The notes beneath the pieces were generated by a model, which was given only the letters and a program-made list of their open reading frames with translations, was not told the origin of the DNA and searched no databases. Of a stretch of DNA of 64,000 bases, positions 10,608-22,269 are shown one piece after another; position 1 is the first letter of the stretch, and each line of letters starts with the position of its first letter. Both the position numbers and the translations under genes were made by a program. The stretch is taken from NCBI RefSeq assembly GCF_003286085.1, contig NW_020825329.1, positions 1,240,001 to 1,304,000 on the forward strand, read 5' to 3'. This DNA is from Drosophila persimilis. Its lineage: Eukaryota; Arthropoda; Insecta; Diptera; Drosophilidae.

Positions 10608-12846
10608 CTGTAAAATCAATGTAAAATTAGGAGTTTAAGTATAGGCAAGTTTTTTATTATTCATTTTCGAAATGGGGTAAGGCTGATATCGCCATTTATC
10701 TAGATGAATGCATCTGTGAATATTCTCGTAATTCTTTTGCCGATATGGTACATCAGGAAAGTGTGTGTTTTGGTTCTTGTAAACTGTAGATCAGAGTCAA
10801 CACAGAGTCTCATCCGACCATCTTTCTTTCGAATGGATTTTCAGAATTTGAAACAATTAATTCAGAAAAAATCCGAAAGTTCTCATATAAGCTTGAATGA
10901 TTTCCAGGTAAATACAGTTGAATTGGCATTTAAACTTGATGATACTTTAATTACCCGTATAAGTATTGATTTGAGTTTAAGTATTACATATCATATACTG
11001 TTTGATATATTGGTCAGGATTACGAGCCGCGTCTATATATTTTATATGAGTATATATGTAAGTGTTCGTCTATCTATTTTCAAGCAAACTGGTCCGTCGG
11101 TCTTGAAGCTGTCTGACTGAAACCAGCACAGTATCAACAAAAACGAGGGGGAACGTTGTGAGTTGCTGCTGCGACCGCAACTCTACATTTATAACCGATT
11201 CTTAGTCAGTATGGCTCTTCGCCGGAAAATGGCACGTACATTGAGCGACAAAAAGTGTGTGCTAGAGAGACAGAAAATTAGTCTGAAGGTGTCGTCGGGC
11301 GCTGCGTAGCGACCGAAATTGATGTGTTACTTTTGGCTTTAATAATAATCCGATCTGAACTCTTTGATTGGGCGTTTTTAATTTTCCCGTGCCTTCAAAA
11401 TTCTGGATGCCATAGATAATAGTGTAATAGTGAGATTTAACAGAAGTGTTGATAACAAAACTTGGTTGCTCTAGTCTCTGAGATCTAGGCGCTCAATTTT
11501 AGCGATAGGCAAAGCCGACCATGAAACGAGTGTGTTAGAGAGAGAGAGAGACAGAGCGAGAAGAAATGAAATTGTTTTCTTCATTCTGGCTATAATATTA
11601 ATATGATGTGGCTCAGTCTTCTGCCGTCTAAAAGATATAGTCATTCTCTACGATTCCGCGTTTTTTGTTTTCTCGTATCTTTGAAATTGTGGATGCCACA
11701 GATTTCTGCTCTTTGTGGGTGCGAAAGTGGACGGTGCGAAGTTTTGACATATTACAGAAGTCTGGAAACAAAATGTCGTTGCTCTTATAGTCTCTGAGCA
11801 CTAGGCACTTATAGGGACGGGTAAAAAAATATCACTGATACAGGAACGCTCTACCGCTGAGAGCACCCAACATCTGTGAAACTAACAACCTTATGAAATA
11901 GGTTCTTACACTTTTATATATAGGGATCGTAATTACCGTTTCTGATATATTTTTGTCTGCTTTTTTTTTTAAAGCTATCTTACTGAAACTTGAACGGACC
12001 TACATATATTTATTTCATTACTGGCTAATAGCGGCAAAGTGTTATCACGTTTATGTAATTACCTTTATCGCCTTTTCTTCGAGCCAAGCTCGACCAATTC
12101 GATGTTCGAAAGATGCCTTAATTAATACATTATTGCATGATGTCCCTCGTACGCGTTTCATATATTTGTTTTTATTTTACAGGATACTCTTTCGGGATTA
12201 CATCTCACGTTTTCGTTTTGTGTCTTTTCACTAAATAATCAAATGAAACAAATTAAAACATACAAAAATAAATAAAACAAATAACTGGATACCAAACAAA
12301 TTTTTAAAAACAGAAAAATAAGGCGCTCAGACGTATATTTTGAATTTCATATACAAAAAGAAAGAAATGACAGCTTTGGGGACGAGCGTTTTACCTTTTA
12401 CCATTGTTCAAATATCCTAATTGAAAGTGAAAAATATCATGTTTATGCGGTCAATCACTCAATCCTCTGTTATCTACTTGTTTTCGAATGATTTAATATT
12501 TTTTATTAGCTCTGTCCATCCTGATGAAAATAAATTTACTCGGAGCCGCTTCTCTGTCGAGACGAAAACAAGTCGATAAAGAAACAATTTGAGTGATCGA
12601 GTTTCAATGGTAAACATAATCTTTAGTGCCATGATCTAAGCTTTCCTGATTTTAGTCGACCAGAAGAGTGCTTACAAAATAGATAATCTACTTCGTTGGT
12701 TACTGTTACAGCCACAATGGTTCACAATTATCGTATTTAATTAAAGTAAATGTCCCAAAAAAGATGTTGATTTCATTAAGAAACCATTTGCATTCAAATG
12801 CATATGCTTTTTAAAAAATTATGTTTAAATTATGATCCTAGCTTAC
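10608..12846 (-). other. zfh2 intron 7
   Basis: A 2239-bp intron between the exons that share homeodomain 3. It holds one decayed DINE-1-like copy (11142-11825). The remainder is AT-rich without a credible coding frame on either strand. Confidence 0.85.
11142..11825 (-). mobile_element. DINE-1-like repeat, decayed and truncated
   Basis: Starts AACGAGGGGGAACGTTG and keeps the GAGTTGCTGC stem-loop region, the CCGATTCTTAGTCAG block and later parts up to CTCTGAGCACTAGGC. It lacks the (GTCY)n tract and the TATACCCG end. Convention for these entries: + means the copy reads from TATACCCG toward CCCCTCGTT. Confidence 0.8.
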
Positions 12847-15756
12847 CTGTACTACACGTTTCTTGAGGTTTACTTTCTTTGATATCTCTTCAAGCATTTT
12901 TCGGCTTGGATTCGACTCGGATTGATAGCATTCGTACAAAAAATTCAATTGCTCTGGAAGTATTGTCGTGCGTAGGCGCTTGTTCTGCTTCGATGGGGCA
13001 TTGACCGGAGACACTGATGTTACATTTTCCACTTCATGGACCTTGAGCGTTGAGGAAACTTTGACTTCATCTTTCTGGCTAGCAGTGTCGTCATCGTTAA
13101 AAGTAAGAGTCTGTGAGTTGTTTTCAATCATGGTAGCATCCAAAAAGTCCTCAAGGTTTTGAAAGAACTGTGACTTCTCTTTGTCGTTTTTTTTTAGTGA
13201 CCTGCCAAATAAAGATTTTTCATCCTCAGTGATCGACATTGAAGTGAGTGTCACTGCCGGCTGCTCTCTTATTTCAATTGATTGCGTCTCGCATGTCTCA
13301 ACTCTAGCTGAATTAAACTGAGGTGATTCAGATGAACTCGAGTTGACGTTAATACTGTTGTTATTCAGCCTTTCCTGTTCCTTCTTGTCGACGTTGGAGT
13401 CCGGATGATTCTGTAATTGGTCTGGCAATTGCTGCCCCTCTTCTGGTTCGCCGATAACGTTCATGGTTTCATCCGCCGTCGCGTTCGGCAACTGCGACGA
13501 CGGTTGGTACCCTTGACCATCAGGCATCGTTTGGGGCGAGGCAACTAACTGAAAAAACTTTTTTGACTCATTAAGCTGATAGTACTGCAAGAGGAACTCA
13601 ATCGTAGGCTTCTTGCTTGAGCTGAAAGTTTGCTGAAGCGGCTTTGTGTTCAAGGATATTGCTTCACTTTTGCGATAATATTGTAATAAAAAGTCGTAGT
13701 TGCTGACTTTCTTCAGCTCGCTCTGTTGATAGAAATTAGTTAAGAACTCCAACTCAAAATCCGTTTCATTTCCTTGCTGATGCTGCTGCTGTTGCTGCAT
13801 CAGGAACTGCTGTTTCAGCTCGGAGTTCGTCTCATGCTGCAAAAAGTATTGATATAGAAATTCATATTTCTTCTGGGGGGTCTCCATTTCCCCCACAGAC
13901 GTTAAATCATCTGCGTTGGAAGAGCTATCCGAATATTTCCGCTTTTTTGTTGGAGGCTGTTGATGCTGCTGCTGTTGAGCCGCTGCATGTTGCAGACTCT
14001 GCAATATGCTACCGAAAGGACCATAGCTGGCATCTGGATTGGAGTGTTGACCGGCGGCGGCCAAGAGTGCTGCTGGATTCATCAAATGCATCATTTGATG
14101 TTCACGCAATAACTCCAGGTGGCTAAACTGCAGTTCACATTTATCGCAGTCAAACTTCGATGCGCTTCGATTCGGCTGGTCCAAACTGTTGCTACGTTCC
14201 CGCTGTGGAGGCGTTGGAGTCGTGGATGGGCTGAAGTCAGTGAGTGAAGACGACTTGCTAAATATATGCTGTGGCGAGGGCGAAGCGCCAAATGGCTGGG
14301 ACGCCGCGTGTCCGGATGATGTTACGATAGACACAGGGGCTGAAATAGTCTGTGCAACCAGAGGACCAGGAGGACAGATGCCAGCGTGATGTATATCCAT
14401 TGAAGAGTTCGAGTCTTCCGAACTAAGATTTTGGGCAATTTGCGCAGCAGCAATTTGAGCTTTGGCTGACTTTTTGTTGTTCTCCTCCTTGAAACAGTGA
14501 TTCTTCTGGTGACGTATTAGCTCGTAATAGCGCTGGAACACTAGACTGCACTTCTTGCAAGCGTAGTTAATGTTTTGCTTCTTGGTCTCTTCGTTCTCGA
14601 AGAGTGAATTATTTGGTTGATTTTCGTAGATTTTGCGTTGCTTTTGTCTGGCATTCTGAAACCACACTACTATGACACGGGGTGACAAGAGCAGCAGTTT
14701 ACTTAAATACTCTAGATCACTGTCCTTTGGATATGAATTGTTCTCAAAGAACTCCTGCAAGACCTTAATTTGATAGTCCGTGAAACGTGTTCTATTTGCT
14801 CGTTTACCTCCTGACGTCGACGATGAATTCGAGGAGCTGGAAGAATTACTCTCAAACTGGTTGCATGATGTTGCCGAGCTTGAGACAGGGGCCGAGGCTT
14901 TGTCGAATGTTTTGCCTGCTATTTGCAGTTTTTTGGGTGGACCCATGTTGCTCCCCATGCTTTCAAGCTGATGGCTCAGCAAGTCATTCATGCTTCCATA
15001 TAAATTGCTAGCAGCAACACTGTTTGGAGTTGGTGGCCGCGACATAACATCAGAACTTCCGCTCTCTGATTTAGTTTCGAAGCTATTTGTTTGTGTATGC
15101 TGTTGCAGTTGCTGTTGCTGTTGGTTTTGACAGTGAACTGTCAGCGACGAGCCTGCTAATAACGATTGGTCGTGTAGGGTATCAGGATCTTGATGCTGGT
15201 TGGACTGTTCTGGAGGATCACCTTGTTGCTGCTGTTGATGCTTTAAAAAATGAAACCCTTGCTGCTGCTGGGGCTGCTGCTGTTGTTGTTGCTTCCTGAG
15301 GAATGCAAATTCACTGGACACAATCGACTCGTCCTGCGGCTCCGATTTTATTTGCACTTCCACGGGAAACGGCAGGCCTTGTTCTTTGCCCCCTTGCTGT
15401 CCAAAACACAAATTGTTGCTTAAGTAATCAGATATGTTGCCACTCGAGTTGGTTGACGCTGGACGGGAAGCGGGGCCAGAGACAGGAGCAACCAAAACTG
15501 CGGGTGCCAACACCGTGGCAGTTGTGTTCTCCTTAGAGTTTCCCGATGGAGCGGATGAAACCGCAGTTGGTGTAGATATGGTTGCGGGCGTCGCGGAACT
15601 GACAATATCATTTAAGGGCGTTACCTTGGTCTGACCTGTGCGCTCGTACTCCTCCAAGTTTAGGGTAGTTGACGGTGGGTTATTAAAGTTGTAGGGTGAA
15701 TCCTTGTTTCGTTGTCGTTCTTTAAACAGCGTGTTTCGGAACCAGTGCTTAACCAC
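12847..15756 (-). CDS. zfh2: zfh2 coding exon 7, homeodomains 1-3 and two fingers (residues 1885-2854)
   Basis: Acceptor AACTTTCCAG|GTGGTT and donor GTACAG|GTAAGC. It opens with the recognition helix of homeodomain 1 ([15 protein letters not shown], departing from the usual WFQNRR). Homeodomain 2 is complete at residues 2202-2261 ([15 protein letters not shown] ... [12 protein letters not shown]). C2H2 fingers follow at 2284-2304 and 2421-2441. A block of four FLxxYY-type repeats spans residues 2515-2610. Most of homeodomain 3 ends the exon (from residue 2809, [13 protein letters not shown]). Linkers carry several CAG/CAA-coded polyQ runs and a Ser run. IKSEPQD near residue 2020 fits a sumoylation consensus. 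Confidence 0.96.
13557..13866 (-). repeat. Four FLxxYY-type motifs in Zfh2
   Basis: Within coding exon 7 the protein repeats [36 protein letters not shown] and [12 protein letters not shown] at residues about 2515, 2553, 2571 and 2603. Spacing is irregular (38, 18 and 32 residues), so they are dispersed motifs rather than a DNA-level tandem repeat. They are aromatic and amphipathic, suggesting short helices for protein contact. Their function is not known to me. Confidence 0.88.
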
Positions 15757-15818
15757 CTGGAAAGTTAAAGTCACAAGTTAAAGTAACAACAGATCTAATC
15801 GAAGCCATTATCCCATAC

Positions 15819-15959
15819 CTTCATTGGCAAATTCGCCTTTTGTGACATCTCCATAATGCTCTCCTCGCTGGGCGAGTTATTTATGTCGAAATGTGCACGC
15901 AATATTTTCAACTGATCGTCCGTGATGCGCGTGCGAGCTCGCTTTTGGTTGTTGTTCAT
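15819..15959 (-). CDS. zfh2: zfh2 coding exon 6, homeodomain 1 N-terminal part (residues 1838-1884)
   Basis: A 141-nt phase-0 exon between acceptor TTCCATTAG|ATGAAC and donor ATGAAG|GTATGGG. It encodes [17 protein letters not shown], which is the homeodomain N-terminal arm and helix 1, then the helix 2 region ([16 protein letters not shown]). The intron cuts the homeodomain just before recognition helix 3, which starts the next exon. Finding the exon required splice logic because no long frame marks it. Confidence 0.94.
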
Positions 15960-16114
15960 CTAATGGAAAATGGATAAGGATTATAACCCAGTAACCAATA
16001 CTCCCATCTAGCGATTCATTATTTATATTTAATTTATCTGTTCTTAATGTCTCTGATAATGTCAGAGAAACCCTAAATTCGTCTTTTGCTGTATGTAAGC
16101 TAAACCCCACTTAC

Positions 16115-16788
16115 CTGAGAGTTACTATTGATACTGTGCTGTGCCGTGGGATTGTTCGCGTTGGTAGATTCTCCCGTATAGTTACTTGCTCCGCTCACAA
16201 TCTGCATGTCCGTTGTTTGGGAAGCTGGTGCTGATAAGGAAGAGGGGGTCATGCCGTTATTTTGGGCAGCGGCTGTTGAAGCTGCATTGCCGGTGGCAGT
16301 ATTTCCCCCAAATATCAGTGGTGGGGCCAGATTCATAAAGTTAAGAGACATCAAATGATGGAATTGCATTAGGTTGAGCATATCCACCGGGTTAATGGGC
16401 ATTCCCGAAGATGCAGCAACTGCACTAAATTGCTGCTGCATATGCTGCAGATTTTGGAGATTCTGTAGGCCCTGCAAGGATTGCTGATTAATGCCAGCGA
16501 CTCCGAAAGCTCCTAGCTGAGTTTGCGGTGCCACTACCTGCAGCTGTTGAGAAAAGTCGGCAGCGGACAACGATAAAGGATCTGCCGACAGGACATTTGC
16601 ATCTGGGTGACACTGCTGCTGCTTGAGCAACGCAGCCGTCAGTGTGGCCAAGTGCTGTTGCTGCTGCTGAGTTTGGTTTGTATCAAGAGCGTGCGGGCTG
16701 GGCGACAGTTGCGCCGCCTCCTTAGTATATTGCAACTCTGATCGCAGCGGTGATAGTGAACGTCTTGAGGTGTTATTCGACTTGGGCC
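16115..16788 (-). CDS. zfh2: zfh2 coding exon 5, low-complexity linker (residues 1613-1837)
   Basis: Acceptor TTATGCTTTCAG|GGCCCAAG and donor CTCTCAG|GTAAGTGG. The 64-bp intron before it is very short. The exon links the finger blocks to the first homeodomain. It has no zinc finger and is rich in Gln, Ala, Asn, Leu and Ser (for example NLQNLQHMQQQF), as expected for a flexible activation or co-regulator contact region. It ends in phase 0. Confidence 0.93.
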
Positions 16789-16852
16789 CTGAAAGCATAA
16801 CTCTCGATGAGGCTCGACATTTACTAGTTAGCATTTGTTAATGCTGTCTTAC

Positions 16853-18280
16853 CTGCGTCACTGCCAATCGGGGGTTCTCGTTCGCCCGATGGCAATTTTT
16901 CTATCTCGCCGTAGTTTGGTGTCGGCGGTCGGGGACTATTGGTCATTGCACTGCCAGCCGCAGCTCCAGCTGCCTCATTGGAGTGCGTCTGTTCCATGTG
17001 CTTCTGCAGGGCCTGTGTGCTACGAAAGTTCCGCTGACATAAAGAACACTTGGTAGCATCGCGCATTGTATGATAGAGCATATGTGTGGTAAGTTTCTCC
17101 TGTGTTTTGAATGCCAGTGAGCACTGCTTGCAACGATATTTGTAGACGTGGCGCTCTGAGATAACCAAACTCATGTGCGAGTCTTTGAAGTGGCTGATCA
17201 TTGACGGGAGTGAGCTGAAGCTCATAGAGCAGGGACGGCTGATGTGACTTGTCGCGAGGCAAATGTACTCTCCATTTTGCTCTGGAAAGTGTTGCGTCTG
17301 CTGTGCATGCTGTAACAGCTGTTCCTCGTGCTTGAAGCTCGCCTCACACTGCTGGCAAGAGAGTCCTTGCAATCCTGCTGAGCTTGCGGTGGAACTGGCT
17401 GCTGCAACAACGGGGAAGCTCGACACACAGTCTTCGGTAATTACACTCCCTATGGTTATCGCACAGTCCTCCGCATTGGAATTGCAATTGGATGCTGTAC
17501 TCGTAGTTGCGGTTACGGATGGTGAATCAGTTCCGGGTGAACTCCAGGCCTTACTATCGACCAGTTGCAATAGCCTAGCTAGGCCATCTTTGGTGACGCT
17601 GTGCACGCTCGTCAAATGGGTCTCAAGCAATGACTTCTCTCGGAAGCCATTTTCTAGACATAGGGGACACTGCACACCCGATGGTTTTGTAGCCTTCGCG
17701 TCTGACATCTCCGCATCTAGATTAGCTGTTGGTTTTCTTTCCTCTATACCCGTCATTGGACCGTCCTCCTCTTCGAGACGCTCACGCTTAATATCTATAG
17801 GGCAGTCGCTAATGCAAGGACCGATTTCCGTATCTGCTTCTCTAGGCATGTTGATGGCACTACAGCGTTGTTGGACCGCTGCTATGGCTGCGGCTGCAAC
17901 CGCAGTTTGGAAGGCTTGCAGAGCCGCCGTGTTTGTTGGTATACTCATGAAGTCGTCACTCTCTGCCCCCGGGTGCACGGTTTCAATGTGGCTGGCCATG
18001 TCCTTCTTCGATTGCACAAAGTACTCGCACAAATTGCACTTGAAAACTGTGGTGGGTATGCTGTTTGAAGCACTCAAACTAAAATCATTCATGCTTGGAG
18101 ACGCGATGCGACCTACACTCTTGCCACAAGATGTCGAGCAACTAGAGGTCGACTTTGGAGATAATATATTGCCATCTGCAGCGGCGGAGGATCCCGCTGT
18201 TGCTGCGGCAAAGCCGACCTCCGACGATCCACCAACTGGTGTGTTTGTTGCCATATTGAAGCCAGCTTCAAAAATGATAT
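16853..18280 (-). CDS. zfh2: zfh2 coding exon 4, six-finger block (residues 1137-1612)
   Basis: Acceptor CTTTATTTCAG|ATATCAT supplies the two bases that make Asp with the last base of exon 3; donor GACGCAG|GTAAGACA. Fingers lie at about residues 1218-1239 (FKCNLCEYFVQS), 1341-1363 (VQCPLCLENGF), 1445-1467 (LSCQQCEASFK), 1477-1505 (an odd one, with C-x9-C before SMSFSSL...H...H), 1520-1540 (YRCKQCSLAFK) and 1548-1569 (KCSLCQRNFRS). The sequence IKRE near residue 1299 fits a sumoylation consensus. The start is set by splicing, not by the internal ATG at 18254. Confidence 0.95.
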
Positions 18281-18415
18281 CTGAAATAAAGATCCAATCG
18301 TAAAATAAGAACGTTAACCGTAATGGTAATGATAAAACAAGTCCTTCTGAATTATTTGATTAACTTTAAATAGCCTTTTACTTCAAAATGTACATATACA
18401 GCCTCCGCTCCGCTA

Positions 18416-18852
18416 CAGGCTCCGCTTTTCACACTCACAAAAGTTTTCCGATTTACTTTTGAATACATAAATTGGGGCTCCCGTTTTCACATTCCGCAAG
18501 ACTTATTCGTTTTCAAAACGAAAACATTTTCGTTGACGAAATGAAAAGTAAACTGCTTTTTATACAACGAAACGAGCCTTAATTACAAAAGGAAAAAAAT
18601 AGATGACTTATTGATGCATTAACATAAACTTGACACCTATATAAGGGCAATTAAACTTTTGCTTTCTTTATAAATTATTTTATTTTAACCCAACCTCAAA
18701 TTTACTCGGAAAAAATTGGCCAGGGCAACAACAATTTTCGTTTTGGTGCAAACAGCAAAAATATACATATGAAAACTGGAGAACCTTAAAACGAAAACGA
18801 AACGTTTTGGCTGAAAACGTAATCCGCAAAAGTAAATGAAAAACGGAGCCTG
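18416..18852. mobile_element. Small non-autonomous element with CAGGCTCCG inverted ends
   Basis: The left end reads CAGGCTCCGCTTTTCA and the right end GAAAAACGGAGCCTG, an imperfect inverted repeat. Inner arms also share AAAACGAAAACG-type runs in opposite orientations. The 437-bp body is AT-rich without coding capacity, so it resembles a MITE. No clear target duplication is visible, so the family (a CAG start suggests hAT- or CACTA-like) remains open. Confidence 0.5.
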
Positions 18853-19521
18853 ACTGATAAAAACATACTGGACTGCTATCTATATACATATGTATTTCCA
18901 CTATGTGCTTTTTCTCTGACAGACTAGTTTGAATAAAAACAGAAAGATGATGGACATGGAGCTCAATAACGATTAACCCTTTCCCTTTATTATGTACTCG
19001 TGTATACTTACTACATACATTTGCATGCGTATACAACTTATTACACTTTCGTCGGCCAGCGGAGGAGTTGGAGTACCAGAGTACCATGATCATATTGGCC
19101 TCAGCTGCTGCTTGAGTTAATTGCTATCCACGAAGCGTGGTGTTGTGAAGAGGAATCTGGAAATCTGGGATTCCGTCTCAAATTCCATTAACAATTTTAA
19201 AGCAATTTCCATACAGTCTGATTGCATCAAATTAAAAACCGAAATCAAGACAATGCGGTAGCAGGGTCGGTCCACATTGGCGAAGGAAGCAACGAACGAA
19301 CGAAAACGAAACGAAGGGGAATGAATAAATCTAACCAAATCGAACATGTTCACGTACTTCGTCTGTTTCAACATTTCGAGTTCTTAGTCACTTAACATAT
19401 ATAAATATGTACCTATGCATATATATATATAAACATACATACATATGTACGTACATCCAAGTTAGGCAATAATCATGCGCAGCTGTTACCGTGGCCACTC
19501 CTGGCAACATACCCAACAATA

Positions 19522-20633
19522 AACGAGGGGAACGTTGTGAGTTGCTGCGGACACCGCAACTCTACAGTTATACCCGATACTAAGTCAGTATGGCTTTCCT
19601 CCGGCAGACGCCGCTAATATTCAACGACACTACAAAGAGTGCGTGCGAGAGAGACAGAAAATCAGTCTGAGCGTGACGTCACGCGCTGCGTAGCCACTGC
19701 AAATTGATTTGTTTCCTTTGGCTACAAAAATTATCTGATCTGATCCAGATTCAGCAATCTGATAGATATGGTCGTTATCTATGATTCTGCGTTTTTAGTT
19801 TTCTCAAATCTGCAATATTGTGGATGCAACAGATTTTCGTCCTTTGTGTGGGCGGAAGGGGGTGGGGCGAAATTTTGAGATAAAGGCTTTATAGTGAGAT
19901 CTAACAGAAGTGCGGATACCAAATTTGGTTACTCTAGCTTTAATAGTCTCTGAGATTTGTGAATATCCCCAGATTTGCATTCTTTGCGGGGGCGGAAGGG
20001 GGTGTGGCGAAATTTTGAAACAAACTCGTCTCGGTCCGATATATTAGGAGTGTGGATACCAAATTTGGTTGCTCTAGCTTTAATAGTCTCTGAGATCTAG
20101 GCGCTAATGTTTTACTCTAAGCAAAGCCGCCTATGTTACGTGTGTGTTAGAGAGAGACAGGGCGAGAAAAAATGAAATTGTTTTCTTGATGCTGGCTATA
20201 ATAATAATACGATCCAATTCAGATTCCGCAGTCTAAAAGATATCGTCATTCTCTACGTTTTTTGTTTTCTCGTATCGTCGAAATTGTGGATGCCACAGAT
20301 TTTCGCCCTTTGTGGGGGCGGAAGTGGGCGGGGCAAAGTTTTGAAATATTTTTGTAGCAGTGACATATCACAGAAGTCTGGATCCAAAACATCGTTGCTC
20401 TAGCTCTTATAGTCTTTGAGCATTAGGCGCTGAAGGGGACGGACAGACGGACGGACGGACGGACGGACGGACAGACGGACAGACAGACATGGCTCAATCG
20501 ACTCGGCTATTGATGCTGATCAAGAATATATATACTTTATGGGGTCGGAAACGATTCCTTCTGGACGTTACACACATCCATTTTCACCACAAATCTAATA
20601 TACCCCAATACTCATTTTGAGTATCGGGTATAA
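19522..20633 (-). mobile_element. DINE-1-like repeat, near full length
   Basis: Starts AACGAGGGGAACGTTGTG with a GAGTTGC/GCAACTC stem-loop. An internal TTATACCCGATACT is matched by AGTATCGGGTATAA at the other end. It includes a GGAC/AGAC microsatellite (about 20438-20490) and TGCTGATCAAGAATATATA. The layout of paired subterminal inverted repeats, GTCY tract and TATACCCG end is that of DINE-1/INE-1, the non-autonomous Helitron-related repeat common on the Drosophila dot chromosome. It is very similar to the copy at 36409-37530. Confidence 0.88.
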
Positions 20634-21172
20634 TAAGTCAGAGGCTTCGGCATGGAATACTCTACAGCCGATAGGGTAATAATGGAATAATTTAAAGCCA
20701 GACATCACAAGATATTGTCATTAGCAGATAAATTAATAGCTCAATATCGGATCGGCAGTGAATATATCAATGCATGAATGTAACTTGCACGTACTTATGT
20801 ATATATGTATACTACATGTATACACATCCTTAGATTTAATTAAACGTTTATTTAAAATGCATAATATATATGTATATGTATATAAACATATAATTTAATA
20901 TGCAAGACGCCCTGAAAGAGTATATAATAAGAGGAGTTCTGGGATGCAGCAGTTCCGAGCAGCCCTGCCCTTCCCTTCCTCACTCATGACTTAAGATGGG
21001 ATGGGTATCATTATATAGCGCTTTATTGGCAGCACAATCAAAATTACACACACATTTACATACCTACGCGATGTATGATTGTGTGCGAAAAACAATAACA
21101 GTTAGGGGAAATGTTAGAAAAGCGACGAAATTCGCTTTTTAGTGACCAAACCATTCCAAGTGTTATTTTTTT

Positions 21173-22269
21173 TATACCCGATACGCAAAATGAGTATGGT
21201 AAAAGTGGATGTGTGTAACGTCCAGAAGGAATCGTTTCCGACCCCATAAAGTATATATATTCTTGATCAGCATCAATAGTCGAGTCGATTGAGCCATGTC
21301 TGTCTGTCCGTCTGTCCGTCTGTCCGTCCGTCCGTCTGTCCGTCCCCTTCAGCGCCTAGTGCTCAAAGACTATCAGAGCTGGACCAACGATGTTTTGGAT
21401 CCAAACTTCTGTGATATGTCACTGCTACAAGAATAGTTCAAAACTTTGCCCCGCCCACTTCCGCCCCCACAAAGGACGAAAATCCGTGGCATCCACATTT
21501 TTAAAGATACGATAAAACCAAAAACGCAGAATCGTAGAGGATGACCATATCTTCTAGAGCGTAAAATCTCAACCAGATCGTATAATTATTATAGCCAGAA
21601 TCAAGAAAACAATTTCATTCTTTCTCGCTCTGTCTCTCTCTAACACACAGGTTTCATGGTCGGTTTTGCCAATTGCAAAATATGAGTTCAAGGATCTCAG
21701 AACCTATAAGAACCAGAGCAACTAAATTTGGTATCCACACTCCCAAGATATCGGACCGAGATGAGTTTGTTTCAAAATTACGCCACACCCCCTTCCGCCC
21801 CCGCAAAGGACGAAAATCTGGGGATATTCACAAATCTCAGAGACTATTAACGCTAGAGTAACCAAATTTGGTAGCCGCGCTCCTGTTAGATCTCACTATC
21901 AAACGTATATCTCAAAATTTCGCCCCACCCCCTTCCGCACACACAAAAGACGAAAATCTGTTGCATCCACAATATTGCAGATTCGAAAAAACTAAAAACG
22001 CACAATCATAGATAATGACCATATCTATCAGATGGCTGAAGCTGAACGAGATCAGATCATTTTTATAGCCAAAAGGAACAAATCAATTTGCACTGGCTAG
22101 GCAGCGCCCGACGTCACGCTCAGACGGACTTTCTGTCTCTCTCGCACGCACTCTTTGTCGTGTCGTTTAATATTAGTGGCGTCTGCCGGAGGAGAGCCAT
22201 ACTGACTTAGTATCGGGTATAACTGTAGAGTTGCGGTGTACGCAGCAACTCACAACGTTCCCCCTCGTT
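21173..22269 (+). mobile_element. DINE-1-like repeat, near full length, inverted to its neighbour
   Basis: Reads TATACCCGATACGCAAAATG, then GTCCAGAAGGAATCG, the (GTCY)n tract near 21298-21345, the body, and the CCCCCTCGTTTTT end. It lies 540 bp from the oppositely oriented copy at 19522-20633 in the same zfh2 intron. Short open frames inside it are by-products of the repeat. Confidence 0.88.

Noticed and set aside
17263..18303. 346-codon + strand frame opposite zfh2 exon 4
   Set aside because: It is the antisense shadow of a real finger-coding exon, with Cys/Ser-rich composition and no motif.
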